Shown here: piece after piece, positions 43,476-52,839 of the stretch | How the letters are laid out: every line of letters starts with the position of its first letter | How positions within the stretch are numbered: the first letter of the stretch is position 1 | Assembly: GCF_025153525.1 (NCBI RefSeq) | Contig: NZ_JANZNR010000003.1 | Span: forward strand, 520,528 to 584,527 | Length of the DNA stretch: 64,000 nt | Direction of reading: 5' to 3' | Origin: Psychroserpens sp. SPM9 | GTDB lineage: Bacteria > Bacteroidota > Bacteroidia > Flavobacteriales > Flavobacteriaceae | Translations under genes and position numbers: made by a program | The notes under the pieces: model-generated | Databases searched by the model: none | Told to the model about the DNA's origin: nothing | The model's input: the letters and a program-made list of their open reading frames with translations, nothing else

Positions 43476-44545
43476 CTATAGTTCATATATCAAGTTCGTT
43501 GGGTGGTGGTGGCGCTGAACAAATGGTACTGCAATTGGCCAAAAGTTCAACACCACATATCAAAACCATTGTGTTTTCAATATCTGATGATAATACACTC
43601 GAACCTCGATTTAAAGAATATGACATCGATTATCATTTTTTAAGCATTACGTCGTTCAGAAATTCTAGTTTAAAACGTGGTTTAAAAACAATGCACCACA
43701 TCATAAAGGATGAAACGCAGGTGGTTTTTCATTGCCATCAATTTCATGGCGCTGCTTTAGGAATGTTATATTCGACCTTTTTTAAAAAAGCACCAATAAT
43801 ATTTACACTTCATTCGAGTACCATTGAAATTCACATTCGAAAGTTTGTACTGTTTTTAACCAAAGGACTGCGCAAAAAAGACATCATATTTAGCAATAAT
43901 GCCAAGCTTTGGTATTTAAAAAATAGTGTTGTAATTCCTAATGGTGTTGATTTTAAGGCGCTTTCAATAGCGACAACTAGAAACACAGATAATCACGAAC
44001 CCTTTTCCTTCCTTTTTTTAGGTCGATTGAGTGATGAGAAGAATCCGTTGTATATGATTTCCGCAGCAAAACAACTTATTGAACATGGGATTACAAACGT
44101 TGTGTTTGATGTGGTTGGTGACGGACAATTAAAAGACCAACTCGATAATGAAATTGAAGCGAGTGGCCTGAGTTCTTATTTTAGACTTCACGGATTTCAA
44201 AATAACATCAAACCCTTTTTAAAGTCGGCTAACGCTTTAATTCTTCCTTCAAACTGGGAAGGTATGCCTATGGTTCTCATTGAAGCAGCGGCAGCTAAAC
44301 TGCCAATTATTGCGACGCCTGTAGGTAGTATTCCTGATTTTTTAAACCAGAATAATGCTTATGTTTCTCCCTTGCAATCCTTCCATGAATCGATGATAAA
44401 TTGCCTGCAAAATTATAATGCAGCGCTTCAAAAAAGTGATGTTTTATATAATGAACTAAAGAAAGTCTATAATATTGATGAAGTCTATCAAGCTCATTTA
44501 AAGCTGTATCAATTAGTATCTAAGACTCCTAATTCCATTTCGTAG
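43472..44545 (+). CDS. Family 4 glycosyltransferase
   Basis: 357 residues from a TTG start that overlaps the polymerase stop (TTGA). N-terminal VHISSSLGGGGAEQMVLQLAKSS is the GT-B acceptor-domain glycine motif, and FLFLGRLSDEKNPLYMISAAKQL starts the donor domain. The catalytic E-x7-E is intact in EGMPMVLIE (about residue 260). Retaining transferase for the polysaccharide repeat unit. Followed by a short non-coding gap (44546-44639) containing a weak hairpin. Confidence 0.88.
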   Translation: MTIVHISSSLGGGGAEQMVLQLAKSSTPHIKTIVFSISDDNTLEPRFKEYDIDYHFLSITSFRNSSLKRGLKTMHHIIKDETQVVFHCHQFHGAALGMLYSTFFKKAPIIFTLHSSTIEIHIRKFVLFLTKGLRKKDIIFSNNAKLWYLKNSVVIPNGVDFKALSIATTRNTDNHEPFSFLFLGRLSDEKNPLYMISAAKQLIEHGITNVVFDVVGDGQLKDQLDNEIEASGLSSYFRLHGFQNNIKPFLKSANALILPSNWEGMPMVLIEAAAAKLPIIATPVGSIPDFLNQNNAYVSPLQSFHESMINCLQNYNAALQKSDVLYNELKKVYNIDEVYQAHLKLYQLVSKTPNSIS

Positions 44546-44639
44546 TCTAAAACTACATTTGGTAGTCTTTTTTAATGATAAGCGGATTTAATATCTATTT
44601 TTGTTCAGAACATAAAAAATACCCAAATAACATAAATTT

Positions 44640-46490
44640 ATGTGTGGAATATACGGATCTACCTTACTATACCAAGAAGCGCAAGTCAAAGACAAGCTTA
44701 AACGTACGGCGTTTAGAGGCCCAGATAAAATGGGCTGGCAATTCTATAATAAAAATAACCATACGATAACGTTTGGTCATAACCGGCTTTCCATTATCGA
44801 TTTAGACCCCAGGTCTGACCAGCCATTTACCTACTACGATCATATTCATATCGTGTTTAATGGTGAAGTTTATAATTTTAAGTCGATTAAAGAAACACTC
44901 ATTCAAAAGGGATATACCTTCAGAACCACAAGTGATACCGAAGTTTTATGCGCTGCGTATTTAGAATATGGCGAAAACTGTGTCGACCATTTTAACGGGA
45001 TGTTTGCTTTTGTAATCTACGATGAAAAAAAGGAATTATTCTTTGGTGCCAGAGATCGTTTGGGCCAGAAACCATTTTATTATTACCATAACGGAAAGGA
45101 TTTTGAATTTACAAGTCAGATTTCGTCTATTCAATTGCACAGAAACGATTTAACCATTTCTGAAAAAGCTATTTCCTATTACCTGGCTTGGGGAAACATA
45201 CCAGACCCTCAATCCATTTTTAATGAAGTTAAAAAGTTAAAAGCGGGTTACAAATTTACCTTCGATTTAAATTCTGGTGAATTTTTATCAGAACCGTATT
45301 GGGATATAGATTATAAAAACGAAAATCCGTACCAAGGATCCTATGAAGACGCCAAAGAAGAACTTAAAACGATATTAAATGACGCTGTGTCTACTCGTTT
45401 ATTTGCCGATGTGCCTGTAGGCGTGTTTCTATCTGGCGGAATAGACTCGTCATTGATTGCTGCTACTGCAACACAAACCTCAAATTCTAAAATCAAAACC
45501 TTTTCTGTTAAGTTCAATGAAAAAGGATTTGATGAAAGTCAGTATGCTCAAAAAGTAGCCGATCATTTGCAAACCGATCACCATGTGATTGAATGTAATT
45601 ATGACGAAGGGATTGATTTGATAAAAAACTTTAACGAATACTATGACGAACCGTTTTCAGATTCATCTGCGATTCCGTCAATGCTCTTGGCTAAGTATAC
45701 AAAAAAGCATGTAACAGTTGCATTATCAGGCGATGCTGGTGATGAAAGTTTTATAGGGTATCACAGGTATAACTGGACCAGAAAAGGTAGTCTGATTTAT
45801 AAATTACCACAATCGCTTAGAAAACTTTCTGCAATGGGCTTAAATGCCTTGCCTCACTACAAATTAAAGGTGATAGCAAAAGCAATTCAATATAAAGATT
45901 CTAACGAAGCGTATTTAAGCGCTATGACTGGTGTAGATCAGTCATATATAAACACAAGTTTTAATAACCGTGAGGTTGATGAGTTAAAATATTTAATGCA
46001 CGATCATAAGAACTTGATGGAACGTATTTCAGATTTTGACACAAAAACCTACCTTACTTGGGATATCAATACTAAAGTTGACCGAGCAACTATGGCGTCG
46101 TCATTAGAGGCACGTTCACCACTACTCGATCATCGAATTGTCGGCTTTGCTAATTCGCTTCCTACAGATTTTAAATTTCAGAAGGGCAATACCAAGCGCA
46201 TCTTAAAAGACGTACTATACCAATCGGTTCCTGAAGCCTATTTCGACCGACCAAAAGCTGGATTTACTATGCCTTTTTCTCGCTGGTTCAAAGAAGATCT
46301 TAAAGAGTTTGTTCTTAGCGAACTTAATGATGAGGCTTTAAAATCAATCCCTTGTATTGATGTTGAAAAAGTACAATTCATGATCAAACAACACATGGAT
46401 GGCAGCTGGAACAGGTATCCGCTTATCTGGAAATTATTAGTCTTAAAACAATGGCTTAACGACAATGGCAAAGGACTTTCGATCGTATAA
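44640..46490 (+). CDS. asnB: Asparagine synthetase (glutamine-hydrolysing) AsnB-like
   Basis: 616 residues. The start MCGIYG gives the catalytic Cys2 nucleophile of the class II glutaminase domain (about 1-200, with FRGPDKMGW and RLSIIDLD), and the synthetase domain (about 225-616) has VFLSGGIDSSLIAA as its PPi-binding loop and ALSGDAGDESFIGYHRY. In polysaccharide loci such paralogues are thought to amidate sugar acids or amino acids on sugars; that role is inferred from position. A real asparagine synthetase cannot be excluded. 3 nt before the next gene. Confidence 0.88.
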   Translation: MCGIYGSTLLYQEAQVKDKLKRTAFRGPDKMGWQFYNKNNHTITFGHNRLSIIDLDPRSDQPFTYYDHIHIVFNGEVYNFKSIKETLIQKGYTFRTTSDTEVLCAAYLEYGENCVDHFNGMFAFVIYDEKKELFFGARDRLGQKPFYYYHNGKDFEFTSQISSIQLHRNDLTISEKAISYYLAWGNIPDPQSIFNEVKKLKAGYKFTFDLNSGEFLSEPYWDIDYKNENPYQGSYEDAKEELKTILNDAVSTRLFADVPVGVFLSGGIDSSLIAATATQTSNSKIKTFSVKFNEKGFDESQYAQKVADHLQTDHHVIECNYDEGIDLIKNFNEYYDEPFSDSSAIPSMLLAKYTKKHVTVALSGDAGDESFIGYHRYNWTRKGSLIYKLPQSLRKLSAMGLNALPHYKLKVIAKAIQYKDSNEAYLSAMTGVDQSYINTSFNNREVDELKYLMHDHKNLMERISDFDTKTYLTWDINTKVDRATMASSLEARSPLLDHRIVGFANSLPTDFKFQKGNTKRILKDVLYQSVPEAYFDRPKAGFTMPFSRWFKEDLKEFVLSELNDEALKSIPCIDVEKVQFMIKQHMDGSWNRYPLIWKLLVLKQWLNDNGKGLSIV

Positions 46491-46492
46491 AA

Positions 46493-47566
46493 ATGGATAA
46501 GACTATTAAAATTGTATTCATTTTACCATCTCTAAAAGCTGGAGGTGCAGAGCGTGTCGTATCTTTTATTGCGCAACATCTGGATAAAACTAAATTTAAA
46601 CCGATACTTCTCATTGTTGGTTTTGAAAAAGACGCTGTGTTTTCTGTGGATGGTGTTGAAACTCATTTTTTAAATAAAACTCGGGTTTTAGATGGTGTTA
46701 AAGGGATTTTTTCAAAATTGAAAGCACTTCAACCTCAAATAGTCATGACGTCTATCGCGCATCTTACGGCAGTTACTGTAATACAATCAGTCTATTTTAG
46801 AAAGATCAAATTTGTAGCACGTGAAGCCAATATTAAGAAAGTTACGAGACAGTATCACGATAACGCAACACCGTTTGGTAATGTGCTTTACACCTGGAGT
46901 TATAAATTACTGGACCTCATTATTTGTCAGTCAAAAGACATGGCTGATGAATTAATTGAACTTCGTCCAAAAACGAAAAACAAAATACAAATCATTAATA
47001 ACCCCATTACTAAGACTTATGCTGAACGTATTTCAGTAAAACAACAAGAAAAACCGCAATACATTACTGTTGGCAGGTTACATGATGAAAAAGGCCACTG
47101 TCGAATTCTTGAAGCACTTAGTTTGTTAGACCACGATTTTAACTATACCATTATTGGCGAAGGTCCTCATAAAGCTGCTATTGTCAACAAAGCAAAAGCT
47201 TTAAATTTAAGTGATAAAATTATTTGGATTGATTACACAAGTGAAGTTCAAAAACACCTCGCTCATAGTTCGGTATTTATTCAGGGATCTTATGCTGAAG
47301 GGTTTCCAAATGCCTTATTGGAGAGCTGCGCTGTAGGAACGCCTGTCGTTGCTTATGATTGTCTGGGAGGTACTTCTGAAATTGTTAAACAAGGTGTTAA
47401 CGGTTATTTGGTTGCTTCCGAAGAAGAACTTAAAGTTAAATTAATTGAACTATTAACGCATCCTATAGATCAACAGCAAATTATTAATTCTGTGATGAAA
47501 AAATTCAGTAAAAAATATATCATCAATCAGTATGAACAAACCTTTATAAACCTTATTAATAATTGA
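46493..47566 (+). CDS. Family 4 glycosyltransferase
   Basis: 357 residues, GT-B fold: IKIVFILPSLKAGGAERVVSFIAQHLD (N-terminal), YITVGRLHDEKGHCRILEALSLL and the intact E-x7-E in GSYAEGFPNALLESCAVG (about residue 263-271). Starts 3 nt after asnB, and the next gene overlaps its stop (TTGA). One of four GT4 genes in the cluster. Confidence 0.9.
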   Translation: MDKTIKIVFILPSLKAGGAERVVSFIAQHLDKTKFKPILLIVGFEKDAVFSVDGVETHFLNKTRVLDGVKGIFSKLKALQPQIVMTSIAHLTAVTVIQSVYFRKIKFVAREANIKKVTRQYHDNATPFGNVLYTWSYKLLDLIICQSKDMADELIELRPKTKNKIQIINNPITKTYAERISVKQQEKPQYITVGRLHDEKGHCRILEALSLLDHDFNYTIIGEGPHKAAIVNKAKALNLSDKIIWIDYTSEVQKHLAHSSVFIQGSYAEGFPNALLESCAVGTPVVAYDCLGGTSEIVKQGVNGYLVASEEELKVKLIELLTHPIDQQQIINSVMKKFSKKYIINQYEQTFINLINN

Positions 47567-48675
47567 CACCTAAAAAAGAACAGATTGATTGGCTTTTTGT
47601 GCTTCCCGATGATTTAATTGCTGGTGGCGCGCAACAGGTTTTGTTTACCATTATCAATTACTTCATTGCACAAGGAAAGCGTTGCACAGTAATCTTTTTG
47701 GTGAAGAAAAAACACCATGGCTGGGAAATATTAGAAGACAAATGTAATATCGTTTATCTAGACAACACCAGTGTTTACAAAGGTTTTTTTAGTGCTGCAA
47801 AGTATATTAGAGTCCTGCAAAAAACCAACCACATAAAACATGCTATTAGTTCGCAGGCCTTAATAAATGGCTTATTGGGCTTTTTAAAATATATTAAAAT
47901 CCTAAAAAACACAAGGCTGGTTCTTAGAGAATCAACATCCATATTCTTGAGGTTTAAGGGCTTTAAACTCCTACTCTATAAAACGGCTTATATCATGGGA
48001 TATAAAAAGGCTAATTTGATTATTTGCCAAACCGATTTAATGAAACAGCAACTTTTAGAGGCTTTACCTTGGCTTGAAGGTCATAAAAAAGTGGTGGTGA
48101 TTCCAAACCCTGTTAATCTAGATGAAATAGCCGAAAAATCTAAAGCAACTACAGACTTTAATATCGAAAATGCCATCGTAGCTGCTGGTCGCTTTATTCC
48201 TGAAAAGGGTTTTGATATACTCATTGACGCCTTTAGTCAGCTTGAAAATAAAGCACTTAAATTGGTCATTCTTGGGGTTGGAACTCCTGAGGAACATCAA
48301 AAGCTCATTGACCAGATCGCACAACTCGATTTGCAAGAACGTGTCATTTTATATGGCTATGTTAAAAATGTATATCCTATTTTTAAGAAAGCAAAACTTT
48401 GTGTTGTTTCCTCAAGAATTGAAGGATTTCCTAATGTATTATTGCAAATGATGTCACAAAACAATGCCGTAGTAAGTACAAAATGTGCTGGCGAAATTTC
48501 AAATATAAAAGGAATTACTACATGTAATACTCATGATGTCATGGCTTTAAAGACAGCGATTGAAAAAGGTCTGAAAAATACTGATGACAACAAAACTTTA
48601 TATTTTAATGACTATATAAAGTCAAGATCTATTGATAATTTTGTGGCTACAATGTTAAACCAAATCGATAATTAG
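47563..48675 (+). CDS. Family 4 glycosyltransferase, E-x7-Q variant
   Basis: 370 residues from a TTG start coupled to the previous stop. GT-B landmarks: LPDDLIAGGAQQVLFTIINY, VAAGRFIPEKGFDILIDAFSQL, and VVSSRIEGFPNVLLQMM, where the usual second Glu of the E-x7-E pair is Gln. The same change occurs in the next gene. It may be a substrate-specific variant; loss of activity cannot be read from the sequence. Confidence 0.87.
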   Translation: MTPKKEQIDWLFVLPDDLIAGGAQQVLFTIINYFIAQGKRCTVIFLVKKKHHGWEILEDKCNIVYLDNTSVYKGFFSAAKYIRVLQKTNHIKHAISSQALINGLLGFLKYIKILKNTRLVLRESTSIFLRFKGFKLLLYKTAYIMGYKKANLIICQTDLMKQQLLEALPWLEGHKKVVVIPNPVNLDEIAEKSKATTDFNIENAIVAAGRFIPEKGFDILIDAFSQLENKALKLVILGVGTPEEHQKLIDQIAQLDLQERVILYGYVKNVYPIFKKAKLCVVSSRIEGFPNVLLQMMSQNNAVVSTKCAGEISNIKGITTCNTHDVMALKTAIEKGLKNTDDNKTLYFNDYIKSRSIDNFVATMLNQIDN

Positions 48676-48676
48676 A

Positions 48677-49822
48677 ATGCAAAAGCTCATTCGCATAACA
48701 ACAGTTCCTTCGTCTTTAAGAACACTCTTAAGAGGACAGTCACGTTTTATGAGTAAGTATTACCAGGTGATTGGGGTTTCTGGAGATGGTGATGCACTAA
48801 GAGAAGTCCACCAAAATGAAGGCATTCAAACCCATGTTGTCGAAATGACCAGAACAATTACACCGCTTAAAGATTTAAAAGCCACTTATCAACTCTATAA
48901 GTTTTTTAAAACTGAAAAGCCTTTTATTGTCCATACGCATACGCCAAAAGCGGGTACCTTAGGAATGCTTGCCGCAAGACTCGCTAAAGTACCACATCGA
49001 TTACATACCATTGCAGGTTTACCTTTACTTGAAGCCAGAGGAAACAAACGTAAACTTCTTGATGCTGTTGAGAAGTTTACCTATAGTTGTGCGACTAAAA
49101 TTTTACCTAATTCCTTCGGATTAGAAAGCATCATCATCAATAATAAATATACGACAGCAGACAAATTATTGGTAATTGGGAATGGCAGTTCCAACGGAAT
49201 AGATACCAAACATTATGATACGAGTTTGGTTTCCGAAGCAACCAAAACCGAACTAAAGCAATCGCTAGGCATATCAGAAAATGATGTGGTTTTTATTTTT
49301 ATTGGCAGAATTGTTAAAGATAAAGGTGTTAACGAGTTAGTAAATGCCTTTAACAGTTTGTCTAAAAAACAATTGCATTGTAAGCTTATTTTAGTTGGCC
49401 CGAGTGAAAACCATTTGGATCCCTTATTGCCTGAAACCGAAGCTATAATCAAAGATAATAACCGTATTTTGGCGGTTGGATTACAAAAAGATATTCGTCC
49501 TTATGTGGCTGTGTCACACGTATTAACGTTTCCGAGTTACAGAGAAGGATTTCCTAATGTAGTTTTACAATGTAGCTGTATGAATTTACCTTGTATTGTA
49601 TCAAATATCAATGGTTGCAATGAAGTCATCGAGGATCAGGTTAACGGATTGATCATCCCTGTGAAAAATGAAAAAGCTTTAGAGGAAGCGATGCAATTCA
49701 TGATCGATCATCCTGAAAAAAGAAAGGCCATGATTCAACATTCAAGACCGAGAATTTTGGAACGTTATGAGCAAGAGTATGTATGGAATGAACTTTTAAA
49801 CTATTATAAGAGTCTGAACTAA
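48677..49822 (+). CDS. Family 4 glycosyltransferase, PglA/EpsD-like, E-x7-Q variant
   Basis: 381 residues: IRITTVPSSLRTLLRGQSRFMS and HTHTPKAGTLGMLAARLAKVPHRLHTIAGLP, a pattern typical of the PglA/capsular transferase group that adds the second sugar after a bacillosamine-type residue. FIFIGRIVKDKGVNELVNAF follows. The catalytic-site segment is SYREGFPNVVLQC, with Gln at the second Glu position. Its stop overlaps the ATG of the initiating phosphoglycosyl transferase, which fits a role in the second step of repeat-unit assembly. Confidence 0.87.
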   Translation: MQKLIRITTVPSSLRTLLRGQSRFMSKYYQVIGVSGDGDALREVHQNEGIQTHVVEMTRTITPLKDLKATYQLYKFFKTEKPFIVHTHTPKAGTLGMLAARLAKVPHRLHTIAGLPLLEARGNKRKLLDAVEKFTYSCATKILPNSFGLESIIINNKYTTADKLLVIGNGSSNGIDTKHYDTSLVSEATKTELKQSLGISENDVVFIFIGRIVKDKGVNELVNAFNSLSKKQLHCKLILVGPSENHLDPLLPETEAIIKDNNRILAVGLQKDIRPYVAVSHVLTFPSYREGFPNVVLQCSCMNLPCIVSNINGCNEVIEDQVNGLIIPVKNEKALEEAMQFMIDHPEKRKAMIQHSRPRILERYEQEYVWNELLNYYKSLN

Positions 49823-50460
49823 TGAAAATATACCGAAACTTTATAAAACCTTTTTTTGATTGTCTTGCTGCAAGTATCGGATTTATACTTTTATTTCCGG
49901 TTTTTGCTGTAACATGGCTGGTATTGATGATTAAAAACAATGGAAAAGCTTTTTTTTATCAAGAACGTCCTGGTAAAAATGAACGGATTTTCAAAATCAT
50001 CAAGTTTAAAACGATGAATGATAAAACCAATGCCAATGGTGAATTATTGCCACCTTCAGAGCGCTTGACGAAAACGGGCTTGTTTGTCCGTAAATATTCG
50101 CTGGATGAAATTCCGCAGCTCCTAAATGTCATCAAAGGCGATATGAGTATTATAGGTCCAAGACCTCTGCTCATTAGGTACTTACCAAGGTATAATGATT
50201 TTCAGAAGCAACGACACCAAATTAGACCTGGTATTACTGGCTGGGCTCAGGTTAACGGACGAAATGCCATAAGCTGGGAACAAAAATTTGAATTTGATGT
50301 TTGGTATGTGAAAAATATGTCCTTAGCTTTAGATATTAAAATCTTATTTTTAACCGTATATAAAGTCTTTAAAAAGGACGGAATTTACAGTGTAGAAAAT
50401 GACATTGTTCCTGATTTTATGGGAACTGAAACCAATCAAAATATAAATCATGGCAATTAA
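49822..50460 (+). CDS. Initiating phosphoglycosyl transferase, PglC/WecP-like
   Basis: 212 residues, the small monotopic PGT type: a re-entrant N-terminal hydrophobic segment (about 9-32, FFDCLAASIGFILLFPVFAVTWLVL), the IKFKTMND block, catalytic Asp-Glu in RKYSLDEIPQLLNV (about residues 94-95), IGPRPLL and PGITGWAQVNGRN. It transfers a phosphosugar from UDP-sugar to undecaprenyl phosphate at the inner membrane. Overlaps the GT4 stop and the next gene (11 nt). With the PglF- and PglE-type genes downstream, a diNAcBac-type first sugar is likely. Confidence 0.93.
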   Translation: MKIYRNFIKPFFDCLAASIGFILLFPVFAVTWLVLMIKNNGKAFFYQERPGKNERIFKIIKFKTMNDKTNANGELLPPSERLTKTGLFVRKYSLDEIPQLLNVIKGDMSIIGPRPLLIRYLPRYNDFQKQRHQIRPGITGWAQVNGRNAISWEQKFEFDVWYVKNMSLALDIKILFLTVYKVFKKDGIYSVENDIVPDFMGTETNQNINHGN

Positions 50461-51475
50461 TATATTATTCACTTGTGCAGGGCGACGCAATTATTTAATT
50501 AACTACTTTAAAGACGCTATGAAGGATCAAGGTCGCGTCATTGCTGCCGATATGAACCTCTCTGCTCCTGCTATGGTTGATGCCGACCTCGCTATTTTAG
50601 TTCCAAGTATCTACGACAATAATTATATTGAAGAATTAAAAAAAATCATTATTGAACACCGCGTAACTGCCGTAATATCGCTCAATGATCTGGAACTTCC
50701 TGTACTTGCCAAACATAAAAATGAATTGGAAGCTACAGGTGCTAAAATTATTATTTCCAGTGAAAAAATTATTGAGATGGCTTTTGATAAGCTTGAAACT
50801 TTTAATTTTTTGAATAGTATCGGACTCAAAACACCGAAGACTTATACCAATTTAAAAGCTGCAAAAGAAGCGATTGCCAACGGAGCTCTAAAGTATCCAT
50901 TAGTAGTTAAACCGCGTTGGGGAAGCGCTTCTATTGGTATTGATTTTCCAGAAGCTTCTGAAGAATTGGAATTAGCATTTAGACTTCAACATATAAAACT
51001 TAAAAAGTCCATACTCAGCACAGTAAGCGCTCAGGATATTGATAATGCTATTCTGATTCAAGAAAAGCTAAAAGGCAGTGAATTTGGAATGGATATAGTC
51101 AATGATTTTGAAGGTAATTACTTCGGAACCTTTGTGAGAGAAAAGCTTAATATGCGTTCTGGTGAAACTGATAAAGCGATGTCTGTAATTGATGAGCGTT
51201 TTGATGAAATTGGAAAAAAAATAGCAGAACATACGAAGCATATAGGTAGTATGGATTGTGATGTTTTTATTGCTAATAACGAACTTTTTGTTTTGGAGTT
51301 AAACCCAAGATTTGGAGGAGGTTACCCTTTCTCACATGAAGCAGGGATTAATACAGCGGCTATTTATATAGAATGGTTAAAAGGCAACAAAAACGTGGCC
51401 GAATTTAATACGTATACAGCAGGGAAAACATTCTCAAAATGCGATCGCATGCTGGCTATTAAATCGACTAATTAA
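50450..51475 (+). CDS. ATP-grasp ligase of carbamoyl-phosphate-synthase type
   Basis: 341 residues. An N-terminal Rossmann-like pre-ATP-grasp domain (about 1-105, ILFTCAGRRNYLI) is followed by an ATP-grasp core: VVKPRWGSASIGI (about residue 155), a Mg-binding FVLELNPRFGGGYPFSHEAGIN (about 287). Such enzymes make amide or peptide bonds from a carboxylate through an acyl-phosphate. In this locus it may attach an amino acid or other acid to an amino sugar, a role inferred from the neighbours. It overlaps the PGT gene by 11 nt and the convergent acyltransferase by 8 nt. Confidence 0.82.
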   Translation: MAINILFTCAGRRNYLINYFKDAMKDQGRVIAADMNLSAPAMVDADLAILVPSIYDNNYIEELKKIIIEHRVTAVISLNDLELPVLAKHKNELEATGAKIIISSEKIIEMAFDKLETFNFLNSIGLKTPKTYTNLKAAKEAIANGALKYPLVVKPRWGSASIGIDFPEASEELELAFRLQHIKLKKSILSTVSAQDIDNAILIQEKLKGSEFGMDIVNDFEGNYFGTFVREKLNMRSGETDKAMSVIDERFDEIGKKIAEHTKHIGSMDCDVFIANNELFVLELNPRFGGGYPFSHEAGINTAAIYIEWLKGNKNVAEFNTYTAGKTFSKCDRMLAIKSTN

Positions 51476-52715
51476 ACTTAATCTTTTGTGCTTTTTTTGA
51501 GCCTTGAATCACAAAACTTTCTTCCTCTTGATGTTTGTATACTTTAATCTGATCAACTGGCTCTGGATTGGCAAACAAAAAGGTATAAATAAACTGTAGT
51601 AAAAAAGTGTAGGTTTTTGACTTAAAGTCAATTAACGTGTAGTTTTCATCAGCTGAAAAGCTTTCAAGTTTTTCAAAAGTGAAATCTTCATGTGCTTTAT
51701 CACTAAAATTTTTATTTTCTCCTCTTACAATAAAACGAAACTTTCGATACAACTCATTCACTTTCTTCGTTCTGAGATATAACTTGATCTTAAAAAAACG
51801 TGCAACATAATTTGCTCGTAATGTGGATAGTAACGATTTAGAGTCGTATAAAATATGATAATCAAAATCGTAGGCTAAATTGCCCCATTTGTGCTTATAG
51901 TCGAAATCACCCTTTGAAAAATCTGATATTCTATACCCATGTTCAAAACACCATTCTAATAATTTAATAATAGATGTTTTGCCTATGCTAAACTTATAAT
52001 AGTCGGAATCGAAAACAGTTATCGTTTCAAAAAGAACAGTTTCCGAGTGAAAATTAAGCGTAATACCAATGGGTGTATCTTCGTTATAAATAACCAAAAG
52101 TGAGGCCTTTTGTTCAGGGAGCATCTGAAACACCAGTTCTTTATAGTAATTCCATTTATCGGGACTTAAATGATGATAATTGGTTTGTTTATCGGCAAAT
52201 CGCTTACTCAACAACTCATGAAATTGTTGAAATAAAGTATCAAATTCCGTTCGAGAAATGGCATCATGAATAAAGTCGTAACGTATATTAAAACACGTCT
52301 CTAAACGTCTTTGATTAGAACGAAACTCACGTCTGTTTTTAGAACTAAACTGTGCATTTATATAGTCATCCTGATCTTTAAAAGAACTGATATCCATCAA
52401 AAATCCTTGATACTGAAATACTTTTTTAAGGTGTAATGATGAATTTGAAGGTGGCTTAAATTCAGCTACATTGAAATAGGTCGGAACATCATAAATCAAA
52501 AACGTTTTTCCTTTATAATCTTTCTTAGTGTAATCGAGTTCGTAATCGATGCCTTTGGTTAAATTTTCACCAATATTTTCATAAACTCCCAATGCAGATT
52601 TTTTGAAAAACTTAACCCCTTTAATAAACTCAAAAGCTATGGGCTGCTGTCCTTTATTAAAGTGTTTTGACCAAATGGTTTCAAAAGTTGAAGATGTAAA
52701 AGGGTTGGTTTTCAC
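51468..52715 (-). CDS. Fem/GNAT-type acyltransferase
   Basis: 415 residues from the GTG at 52715 (MKTNPFTSSTFETIWSKHF); a TTG at 52778 would add 21 Cys-rich residues that do not look like the family start. The central part, residues about 130-330 (NRREFRSNQRRLE, HHLSPDKWNYYKELVFQMLPEQKASLLVIYNEDTPIGITLNFH, IGKTSIIKLLEWCFEHGYRISDFSKGDFDYKHKWG), resembles BioF2-like/FemAB-type acetyltransferases of polysaccharide loci. It is the only gene on the minus strand within the cluster. Likely N- or O-acylates a sugar; donor unknown. Confidence 0.8.
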   Translation of the reverse strand: MKTNPFTSSTFETIWSKHFNKGQQPIAFEFIKGVKFFKKSALGVYENIGENLTKGIDYELDYTKKDYKGKTFLIYDVPTYFNVAEFKPPSNSSLHLKKVFQYQGFLMDISSFKDQDDYINAQFSSKNRREFRSNQRRLETCFNIRYDFIHDAISRTEFDTLFQQFHELLSKRFADKQTNYHHLSPDKWNYYKELVFQMLPEQKASLLVIYNEDTPIGITLNFHSETVLFETITVFDSDYYKFSIGKTSIIKLLEWCFEHGYRISDFSKGDFDYKHKWGNLAYDFDYHILYDSKSLLSTLRANYVARFFKIKLYLRTKKVNELYRKFRFIVRGENKNFSDKAHEDFTFEKLESFSADENYTLIDFKSKTYTFLLQFIYTFLFANPEPVDQIKVYKHQEEESFVIQGSKKAQKIKFN

Positions 52716-52811
52716 TGAATTACAAAGTTGGTTTTCAAATGCATTGCAAAAGTAACATTTTTGAAACGTTATATTCAATTAATAGAATTAAAATAATCTT
52801 GTTATTTTATT

Positions 52812-52819
52812 TACATTTG
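52812..52819 (+). promoter_or_regulatory. -7 promoter box for the deacetylase gene
   Basis: TACATTTG fits the Bacteroidota -7 consensus exactly and is 20 nt before the ATG at 52840. Transcription would start near 52826, past the alternative ATG at 52825. This is the reason for choosing the later start. Confidence 0.45.
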
Positions 52820-52839
52820 ACCCGATGATAAATAAAACT

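Noticed and set aside
44546..44574. Terminator between the GT4 gene and asnB
   Set aside because: The stem (ACTAC/GTAGT) is only about 5 bp, although a T-run follows; too weak to list as a feature.
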